Assembly: GCF_008329435.1 (NCBI RefSeq) | Contig: NZ_NPKN01000010.1 | Location: 60,243-124,242 of the forward strand | Direction of reading: 5' to 3' | DNA length: 64,000 bases | Source: Rhodanobacter sp. T12-5 | GTDB lineage: Bacteria > Pseudomonadota > Gammaproteobacteria > Xanthomonadales > Rhodanobacteraceae | Shown here: piece by piece, positions 57,987 to 64,000 of the stretch | How positions within the stretch are numbered: the first letter of the stretch is position 1 | How the letters are laid out: every line of letters begins with the position of its first letter | Notes under the pieces: generated by a model | What the model was told of the DNA's origin: nothing | Database searches by the model: none | What the model saw: only the letters and a program-made list of their open reading frames with translations | Program-made: the position numbers and the translations under genes

Positions 57987-60530
57987 CTACGCAGGCGAGG
58001 CTTCGTCGGCGGGGCGCATGAACCGCCGCTTGGCCATTTCGACCAGCAGCAGGTAAGTCACCGTTGCCGCGATCAGGAACATGAAGAAGGCAGGCGGCAG
58101 CAGCACGAAGCCCAGATCGGTCGCCAGCGGCGTCGCGGGAAGAATCACGCCGAAGGCTATGGCCAGCAGTACGCTGACGATCAATGCCTTGCTTGGGCGG
58201 CTTCGCAACGGATTGCCCGCCGTGCGGATGACGAACAGCACGAGCGTCTGGGTGGCGAGCGACTCGATGAACCAGCCGGTGTGAAATGCCGCTTCCGACG
58301 CATGCAGCCAGTGGAGCAGGACGTAGAAAGTCAGGAAGTCGTAGAGCGAACTGATCGGCCCGATACCGAGCATGAAGCGCCGGATGAGGGCGACACTCCA
58401 GCGTCGTGGCCGGCGCAGTTGTGCGCTGTCGACGTTATCCGTCGGAATGGTGGTCTGCGCCATGTCGTACAGGAAATTGTTCAGCAGGATCTGCGTCGGC
58501 AGCATCGGCAGGAATGGCAGGAACAGGGCGCCCGCCGCCATGCTGAACATGTTGCCGAAGTTCGAACTCGTGCCCATCAGCAGGTACTTCATGACATTCG
58601 TGAACGCTCTTCGCCCTTCGATGACGCCGGCATGCAGTGCCTTCAGGTCGCGCTCGCGCAGCACGATATCCGCAGCCTCCCTGGCGACGTCCGCGGCGCT
58701 GGCGACTGAAATGCCGACATCCGCGGCGTGCAGCGATGGTGCATCGTTGATGCCGTCCCCCAGAAAACCGACCACGCAATTGCGCGCCTTGAGTGCCAGC
58801 ACGATGCGGTGCTTGTGCGCCGGATTGACTCTCGCGAAGATGCTGGTCCGCTCGGCCAGGATGCCGAGTGCGGTTTCCCCAAGGCCCTCGATCTCCGCGC
58901 CAGTGACCAACCGGCTGACGTCGATGCCGACCTGCGCGCAGACGTGACGCGCCACGCGCTCGTTGTCTCCGGTCAGGATCTTCACTGTTATGCCGTCATC
59001 GGCCAGCGCGCGCAAACATTCGGCTACGCCGGGGATCACCGGGTCGGCGAACAGCACGAACCCGGCCAGCGTCAGACTGGCCTCGTCGCTGGTGGTATAG
59101 CGCTCCTGCGATGGAACGTTGCGATAGGCAACGGCAAGCACGCGCATCCCCTGTTCGCCAAATGCCTCGTGGGTGCGCGTGCAGCGTTCCATCGCTGCGG
59201 AGTCGAGCTGCTGTACAAGACCATCCGCCTCATATTGCGTGCATCCGGCGATTACCGACTCCGGCGCGCCCTTGACGATCAGCAGGCGCTCGTCGTTGCG
59301 CTCGACGACCACGGACAGCCGACGCCGCTCGAAATCGAACGGGATCTCGTCCAGCTTGCGGTACTCGTCCACCGCAAGTGTCTGGTAGTTCAGTATCGCC
59401 GCGTCAAGCGGGCTGCGGATGCCGGTCTCGAGCGAGGCGTTCAGATAAGCCAGCAGGTGCGGTCGTTCGGAGGCGGTGCCGAACGGATCGACCGACGCGG
59501 CCAGCGAGGTCTCGCTGCTGGTCAGCGTGCCGGTCTTGTCGCTCAGCAGCACCGTCATGCTGCCGAAGTCCTCGATGGCGGCGAGATGCTTGACGATGAC
59601 CCGCTGGCGCGCCATGCGCACGGCCCCGCGCGCCAGGGTGACCGTGGTGATCATCGGCATGAACTCGGGCGTGAGGCCGACGGCCAGGGCCAGCGCGAAC
59701 AACATGGTCTGCAGCGGTGGCCGATGCATGGCGATGCCGATCAGCAGCACGGCGAGCAGCAGGAACACCATCGTGTACATGATCAGCCGGGAAAAACCGC
59801 TCAGCCCGCGCTCGAATTCAGTAGGCGGCGGACGCTCGGCCAATGCTTCGGCAACGTCGCCAAAGGCCGTCTGGCGGCCGGTGGCAAAGACGAGCGCGGT
59901 TGCCGTGCCGGCAACCACTGACGTACCGAGAAAAACCAGGTGCCGCGCATCGGCGCTTCGATCCCCGCCCTCTGGCCCGACGGCCACCTCCTTGTCGACG
60001 GGCATCGACTCGCCAGTGAGCGCGGCTTGCAGCACATGCAGGTCGCGTGCCGCGATCAGGCGCGCATCGGCGGGCACCCGATCGCCCGCCGCCAGCCGGA
60101 TCAGGTCGCCTGGCACCAGGTCACGGCGGGGACGCTCCTGCCAGCGCCCGTCGCGGCAGACGGTGGCCATCGGTGCGATCTCGTCGCGCAGGCGGTCGGC
60201 TGCCCGCTGGGAGCGGTAACTCAGCGCGAAATTGAGGCTGACACTGAGAATCACCATGGCCGCGATGATGGTGGCGCCGACGATGTCACCGAGGAATCCG
60301 GAGACGCCGGCCGCGAGCAGCAAGATGACTACCAGTGGATTGGTGAACAGCAGGAGGAGGGCCGCAATGGGGCCGCCATGGCCAACGGCACGTGCTTCGT
60401 TCGGCCCATACCGCGCCCGTCGATCTTGAGCTTCGTGTTCCGACAAGCCTGCAGGCACGCCGGACGGAACTTCTGCCGGGCTACCGGTAGAAATTCGCGC
60501 AGGAGCAACGGGCATGTCGACGTCATGCAT
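57987..60530 (-). CDS. mgtA: MgtA/MgtB-type P3B Mg2+-translocating ATPase
   Basis: The 847-residue pump has VPGDLIRLAAGDRVPADARL, LTGESMPVDKE, GLTPEFMPMITTVTLARGAV (PEFMPM, the P3B form of the M4 motif), VLLSDKTGTLTSSETSLAAS, LIVKGAPESVI, KILTGDNERVARHV and GFLGDGINDAPSLHAADVG. Ten membrane helices are expected. Relatives import Mg2+ down its gradient. GAAACTT-type leader elements known for mgtA riboswitches are not evident. A perfect FNR box lies 45 nt before the start. Confidence 0.9.
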   Translation of the reverse strand: MHDVDMPVAPARISTGSPAEVPSGVPAGLSEHEAQDRRARYGPNEARAVGHGGPIAALLLLFTNPLVVILLLAAGVSGFLGDIVGATIIAAMVILSVSLNFALSYRSQRAADRLRDEIAPMATVCRDGRWQERPRRDLVPGDLIRLAAGDRVPADARLIAARDLHVLQAALTGESMPVDKEVAVGPEGGDRSADARHLVFLGTSVVAGTATALVFATGRQTAFGDVAEALAERPPPTEFERGLSGFSRLIMYTMVFLLLAVLLIGIAMHRPPLQTMLFALALAVGLTPEFMPMITTVTLARGAVRMARQRVIVKHLAAIEDFGSMTVLLSDKTGTLTSSETSLAASVDPFGTASERPHLLAYLNASLETGIRSPLDAAILNYQTLAVDEYRKLDEIPFDFERRRLSVVVERNDERLLIVKGAPESVIAGCTQYEADGLVQQLDSAAMERCTRTHEAFGEQGMRVLAVAYRNVPSQERYTTSDEASLTLAGFVLFADPVIPGVAECLRALADDGITVKILTGDNERVARHVCAQVGIDVSRLVTGAEIEGLGETALGILAERTSIFARVNPAHKHRIVLALKARNCVVGFLGDGINDAPSLHAADVGISVASAADVAREAADIVLRERDLKALHAGVIEGRRAFTNVMKYLLMGTSSNFGNMFSMAAGALFLPFLPMLPTQILLNNFLYDMAQTTIPTDNVDSAQLRRPRRWSVALIRRFMLGIGPISSLYDFLTFYVLLHWLHASEAAFHTGWFIESLATQTLVLFVIRTAGNPLRSRPSKALIVSVLLAIAFGVILPATPLATDLGFVLLPPAFFMFLIAATVTYLLLVEMAKRRFMRPADEASPA

Positions 60531-60568
60531 GGCGCCCGCAACGCTAAGGACAGCGCGGTGCCGGCATA

Positions 60569-60582
60569 TTGATGTTCATCAA
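60569..60582 (-). promoter_or_regulatory. FNR/Anr-type box upstream of mgtA
   Basis: TTGATGTTCATCAA, a perfect 10/10 match, centred 45 nt before the mgtA start. This is unusually close: acting at -41.5 would make the transcript nearly leaderless. Confidence 0.65.
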
Positions 60583-60671
60583 TACAAAGGCGATTGCGAC
60601 AGGCAGGCCAGCGTGAGCAGCACACTCAACACCGCGCGTCGCCTGAGTGACCGCCGCTGATCTGCCCAGAA

Positions 60672-61469
60672 CTATGCCTTGCCCACCGGCCCCGTGACGG
60701 CCGCCAAGGGGTGTCGTGCGGCGGCGCACTTGAGCAGGGCCGAATGTGCCAGCCATGCTTGATCGGGGTAGTAGGAAAACACGAACTGACCGTTCTTCAT
60801 CACGTCGATGATCGGCTTGGCCACCGCGGTGCGCAGCGCCGGACAGCCCCAGCTTCGCCCGAGTCGGTGCATGCCCCTGTCGAGCGTCGGGTTCACATAG
60901 GCGGCACCGTGCATCACGATCGCCCGCGCCATGGCCGCATCATTGAAGCCTTGCTCCAGACCCTGCATGCGCAACGAATAACCGTTGTGGCCGATGTACG
61001 TATCGCGGGTCACGAACAAGCCCAGGCTCGAGGCATGGCTGCCGTCGTCGTTGGAGAAGCGCGTGGGCATATCGCCTCCCGAGCCTTGGCCGTGTGCGAC
61101 CACCTCGCGATAGAGCAGACGCTGGCTGGCGAGGTCGAATACCCACAGTCGCGGCTGCAGCGAGGAGCGGCTGTAATCGATCACTGCCAGCCGTTGAGCA
61201 CCCACGCCAGCGCCGTCAGCTCGAGCGCAGCTCACGGCGGATAACGCCAGACCCAGCACCTTCGGATCCACGCCAGGCGCCTGCCGGAGCAACCGATTGG
61301 CCAGGGTGGGATGCGACGTACCGCCAGGCTTTTCGGGTGGCAGTGCTGGAGAAGCAGCCACCCGTATCGATGCAATGTTGCTGGCCCGGGACGGCCCATG
61401 GCTGTGGCCGCCGGAAGCGGCGACGGGCAAGCCGAGTATCGCAATAAGCGCCAAGTATCTGGAATTCAT
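60672..61469 (-). CDS. Exported murein L,D-transpeptidase catalytic-domain protein
   Basis: The 265-residue protein has a signal peptide (MNSRYLALIAILGLPVAASG) and a YkuD-like domain with IVMHGAAYVNP and the catalytic RLGRSWGCPALRTAV (S-x-GC-P). Such enzymes form or remodel 3-3 cross-links or anchor proteins to peptidoglycan. The start at 61469 fits the signal peptide; the frame extends to 61592 without support. Confidence 0.82.
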   Translation of the reverse strand: MNSRYLALIAILGLPVAASGGHSHGPSRASNIASIRVAASPALPPEKPGGTSHPTLANRLLRQAPGVDPKVLGLALSAVSCARADGAGVGAQRLAVIDYSRSSLQPRLWVFDLASQRLLYREVVAHGQGSGGDMPTRFSNDDGSHASSLGLFVTRDTYIGHNGYSLRMQGLEQGFNDAAMARAIVMHGAAYVNPTLDRGMHRLGRSWGCPALRTAVAKPIIDVMKNGQFVFSYYPDQAWLAHSALLKCAAARHPLAAVTGPVGKA

Positions 61470-61585
61470 CAACTTAGCGTAGACGATGCGAGCTGAATCG
61501 ATTGCCGCCAGCGACTGCCGATCCCGTGACAAAAGGGTGACCACCGTAACGCGCGCCGGATCTGCATCATTAGTGTCGTGCCGGA

Positions 61586-61599
61586 TTGACACCGATCAA
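61586..61599. promoter_or_regulatory. FNR/Anr-type box between the transpeptidase and beta-CASP genes
   Basis: TTGACACCGATCAA, 9/10 match, in a divergent gap, 82 nt from the plus-strand gene and 123 nt from the minus-strand gene. Confidence 0.5.
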
Positions 61600-61674
61600 C
61601 TCGGCCTCGGTGTGCTCCATGCATAGTTCAAACATGCATACGTTCCACTGGCCCAACGACAGGCGAAGCGACGC

Positions 61675-63066
61675 ATGATGATCTACAGCTGCCACGGCGC
61701 CGCCAAGCAGGTCACTGGCTCCTGCCATCTGGTCACCTGCAACGATCGGCGTGTGCTGATCGACTGCGGCATGTTCCAGGGCAGCGAAGAAACCGAACGG
61801 GCGAACGCCGAGCCGTTCGGTTTCGATCCAGCCAGCATCGACATGCTGCTGTTGACCCACGCCCATCTCGACCATTGCGGGCGGATTCCGTTGCTGGTCC
61901 GACGAGGTTTTCGTGGCCGCATCCTCGCCACCGCCGCCACCCGTGAGCTGACGCGGGTGGTGCTGCTCGATTCGGCGGGCATCCAGGAGGAGGACGCCCG
62001 CCGGGCGCAGCGCAGCAACCGCCAGGGGAGGTCGGTCGCGCCGCCGTTGTACACGCTGGACGACGCCCTGCATGCACTGGATTTCTTCGGCGCCGATGTC
62101 AGTTATGACGAGACCGTGCAGGTCGTCGACGGCATCCGTGCACGCTTCCTCGACGCGGGCCATATCCTCGGCTCGGCCTCGATCATGCTCGAACTGGATG
62201 ACGGCAAGCAGCAGCGCCGCATGCTGTTCTCCGGCGACCTGGGCAATCCGGGCCGTCCCATCCTGCGCGATTCGACACCGGCGCCAGCCGCCGACTATGT
62301 GGTGATGGAAAGCACCTACGGCGATCGCCCGCACCGCTCGGTGCCCGACTCGATCAGGGAGATGTACCAGGCGATCCGCGATACCGCGACGCGTCGCGGC
62401 AACGTGGTGATCCCCACGTTTGCGCTGGAACGCACCCAGGAAATTCTCTACTACCTGCACCGCGGCATTCGCGACGGTACGATCCCGCCGCATGTGCAGG
62501 TGTTTCTCGACTCGCCGATGGCGATCTCCGCCACCGAGATATTCCGTCGTCACCCGGAATGCTTCGACAAGGATTTCCTGGACGAGCTGCAGCACGGTGA
62601 CCCGTTCGCCATGCCCGGCTTGCATTTCACCCGCGAAACCGGCGAGTCGATGGCGATCAACAATGTCGACGGCGGTGCGATCATCCTGGCTGGCTCGGGC
62701 ATGTGCAATGGCGGGCGCGTGCGCCACCACCTGAAGCACAACCTGTGGCGCGAACGCAGCAGCGTGGTCTTCGTCGGCTATGCCGCCGAGGGCACCCTGG
62801 CGCGGCGGATCATCGACGGCGCACCATCCGTACGCGTGTTCAACGAGGAGATCACGGTACGCGCGCAGATCTGGACGATCAACGGCTTCTCCGCCCATGC
62901 CGACCAGCCGTCGCTGCTGGCCTGGCTGGGCGATGCGCCACGACGCAAGGTCTTGCTGGTGCACGGCGAGTACAGCGGCGGCATGCGGGTGATGGAGCAA
63001 GTACTGACTTCGCGCGGTGTCACCTGCCAGCTGCCCGGCCTGCACGAGCCAATCAAGCTCGACTGA
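61675..63066 (+). CDS. Beta-CASP metallo-beta-lactamase RNA-processing-type nuclease
   Basis: The 463-residue MBL-fold protein has the metal motif THAHLDHCGRIP, FLDAGHILGSASIML, LFSGDLGNPGRP, then a beta-CASP insert (TFALERTQEILYYL, FLDSPMAISATEIF) and the C-terminal RMMBL segment with GFSAHADQPSLLAWL and VHGEYSGG. This is the CPSF-73/RNase J-like group that cuts RNA. The start could be 61675 or 61678. It is the last gene of the stress block and may act in mRNA turnover under starvation (inference). Confidence 0.88.
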   Translation: MMIYSCHGAAKQVTGSCHLVTCNDRRVLIDCGMFQGSEETERANAEPFGFDPASIDMLLLTHAHLDHCGRIPLLVRRGFRGRILATAATRELTRVVLLDSAGIQEEDARRAQRSNRQGRSVAPPLYTLDDALHALDFFGADVSYDETVQVVDGIRARFLDAGHILGSASIMLELDDGKQQRRMLFSGDLGNPGRPILRDSTPAPAADYVVMESTYGDRPHRSVPDSIREMYQAIRDTATRRGNVVIPTFALERTQEILYYLHRGIRDGTIPPHVQVFLDSPMAISATEIFRRHPECFDKDFLDELQHGDPFAMPGLHFTRETGESMAINNVDGGAIILAGSGMCNGGRVRHHLKHNLWRERSSVVFVGYAAEGTLARRIIDGAPSVRVFNEEITVRAQIWTINGFSAHADQPSLLAWLGDAPRRKVLLVHGEYSGGMRVMEQVLTSRGVTCQLPGLHEPIKLD

Positions 63067-63224
63067 GCCACTCCCGCAGCATGTTTCGCAAAGTCGTTGT
63101 CGCGCACTCGCCGACCAGCGAGACATGTCGTACTCGGACAGGCACCAACGCACCGCCTTGAGCACGCACGCGCAAAGCCAGCCGGGGGTTCGTCGCCGTG
63201 GATTTCGCGTGCACTTACCGCTGT

Positions 63225-63230
63225 TATGAT
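63225..63230 (+). promoter_or_regulatory. Possible -10 element for the small lipoprotein gene
   Basis: TATGAT lies 24 bp before the ATG at 63254; no convincing -35 is seen. The gap 63067-63224 holds nothing else recognisable. Confidence 0.3.
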
Positions 63231-63253
63231 CCCCGGACAGGAACGGGGGTTCT

Positions 63254-63664
63254 ATGGACAGTAGTGTTATTCGCGGGTTTCTCGTCGGTCTTTTCGTTGT
63301 TGCACTGACAGGGTGTGCGGACAGCGATCGACTGGGGGCGGACGGCAAGCCTCAAGCGGCCGGCGCTCAGGAAGTGAGACAGGCCGTCAGGGCTTACACG
63401 TCATCAGCACCAGTGCGCCGCGTTGGTCAGTATTCGCAGGCCGTCGCGCAGGGTTTGTTCGATCCTATGCTTGAGGGCGCCAACCAACGTGCGGCAGTGT
63501 CCAGGGCGGCAGCGCATCACATGAGTCCGGCCAGACCGTTGGCTGACGATGAGCGTTGTGTCGGATCTTCGATCGTTCGCGTGGCCATCGTCGGCAAGGT
63601 GCCTACGTACACTCAGGTTTTGCAGGGTGGACGGCCGATCTACTGTGCTGGCGGGACGTACTAG
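63254..63664 (+). CDS. Small hypothetical lipoprotein
   Basis: The 136-residue product's signal peptide ends in the lipobox ALTGC with Cys21, followed by a polar region with no recognised domain and two further cysteines near the C-terminus (DDERCVGSS, RPIYCAGG) that may pair. GGGG lies about 7 nt before the ATG. No FNR-type box. Function unknown. Confidence 0.6.
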   Translation: MDSSVIRGFLVGLFVVALTGCADSDRLGADGKPQAAGAQEVRQAVRAYTSSAPVRRVGQYSQAVAQGLFDPMLEGANQRAAVSRAAAHHMSPARPLADDERCVGSSIVRVAIVGKVPTYTQVLQGGRPIYCAGGTY

Positions 63665-63868
63665 CGCACCAGGTGCAGGCGCGGCCGGGATTCCGCCGCA
63701 TGCTGCAGGCGCCGCGAGCAGTTGCGTGATCTCACGTACCGAGACGGTGAAGCCGGCAGGGCTGTGCAGCTCTCGCCGGATTTCATCGGATCCTGCACAT
63801 CCAACTGTGGGACTGAGGGTCGAAGCCATGCGCGTGCCAATTTCGCGGAACCATTGCGGATAATTTGA

Positions 63869-63884
63869 CATAATATACATTATG
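63869..63884. promoter_or_regulatory. AT-rich palindrome, probable operator
   Basis: CATAAT-ATAC-ATTATG is a perfect 6-bp inverted repeat with a 4-bp spacer in an otherwise GC-rich region. It overlaps TTGACATAATATA, which contains a consensus -35 (TTGACA at 63865-63870). The 63665-63868 stretch shows no gene I can support firmly. Confidence 0.5.
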
Positions 63885-63889
63885 CGAAA

Positions 63890-64000
63890 TTGAAGAAGGC
63901 CCGGCGCCGCCTCTGGCTGATCTCTCCGGAAGGCTTCCGCGAGCTGCGCCACGGTTGCCTGCTGAGCCGCAAAGCGTGCGCCGCGTACCTCGGCGTCTGC
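63890..64000 (+). CDS. Phage-type DNA-binding-like protein, 3' end outside the window
   Basis: 37 codons are visible from a TTG at 63890: KKARRRLWLISPEGFRELRH followed by LLSRKACAAYLGVC. The second segment resembles the helix-turn-helix of DUF3653-like phage/prophage proteins of Xanthomonadaceae. An ATG at 63882 lies in the palindrome and in the same reading register would end after three codons, so the TTG or a later start must be used. Identity is tentative. Confidence 0.45.
   Translation, partial: MKKARRRLWLISPEGFRELRHGCLLSRKACAAYLGVC

Noticed and set aside
61570..63348. 592-codon open frame antisense to the beta-CASP gene
   Set aside because: Shadow composition; the plus-strand gene has all nuclease motifs.
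63665..63871. Minus-strand frame starting MSNYPQWFREIG at 63871
   Set aside because: No ribosome site, no recognised family, and it runs without a stop through the lipoprotein gene; kept only as a remark in the findings.

Overview
The window looks like chromosomal DNA of a high-GC gammaproteobacterium of the Xanthomonadales/Lysobacterales, most plausibly Rhodanobacteraceae. That is an inference from four things: the ndk-rlmN-pilW-rodZ-yfgM-bamB-der gene order, the GGGAATCG-type and GTCATnCCCGC-type intergenic repeats, the FadN-type beta-oxidation operon with its own TetR regulator, and protein similarity. I see no rRNA, tRNA, CRISPR array or intact insertion sequence.

Region 1 (1-20 kb) is ordinary core genome. 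It starts with a 5'-truncated tyrosinase, followed by a convergent operon of a PsrA-like TetR regulator, fadN-like and fadA-like genes (fatty-acid beta-oxidation). Next come ndk, rlmN, pilW (type IV pilus lipoprotein), rodZ, yfgM, bamB (envelope) and der (ribosome GTPase). Then a GNAT gene, folD, guaB and guaA (one-carbon and GMP synthesis), tadA (tRNA A34 deaminase) and an exported VOC-fold protein.

Region 2 (about 19.6-63.1 kb) is the notable part: a roughly 42-kb block of stress, fermentation and envelope genes. It holds four universal stress proteins, two GNAT/regulatory genes, an FNR/CRP-family regulator, a response regulator with a hybrid PAS-GAF kinase, a MaoC-phosphotransacetylase fusion with acetate kinase, a CHAD protein, an alcohol dehydrogenase, a phosphoketolase and a host-attachment-type protein. 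It continues with BON and OmpA-like envelope proteins, a phosphoribosyltransferase-hydrolase fusion, Hsp20, an erythromycin-esterase-like protein, two P-type ATPases, a nitroreductase, an archaeal-type nucleoside/NMP phosphorylase with a PRPP-synthetase paralogue, and MacAB. It ends with an FtsH paralogue, a CBS protein, an ACP-acyl-AMP ligase-acyltransferase (frameshifted), a CDP-archaeol-synthase-like protein, an L,D-transpeptidase-like protein and a beta-CASP nuclease. About 17 FNR/Anr-type boxes (TTGAT-N4-ATCAA or close variants) lie almost exclusively in the promoter gaps of this block, five of them centred 67-69 nt from the start codon. The content closely recalls the low-oxygen-activated (lxa) locus known from Burkholderia cenocepacia, so I interpret the block as an anoxia/persistence regulon.

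How the genes may work together (inference): pentose phosphates, including ribose salvaged from nucleotides by the phosphorylase, could feed the phosphoketolase. The acetyl phosphate formed would be turned into ATP by acetate kinase or into acetyl-CoA by phosphotransacetylase. The alcohol dehydrogenase would adjust redox balance. USPs, Hsp20, FtsH, BON/OmpA proteins, lipid enzymes and ion pumps would maintain proteins and envelope during energy limitation. A deleted polyhydroxybutyrate operon is visible as an in-frame phaC-phaB fossil directly upstream of the phosphotransacetylase.

Region 3 (63.2-64 kb) has a small lipoprotein gene and, at the very end, the start of a phage-type DNA-binding-like protein behind a perfect AT-rich palindrome.
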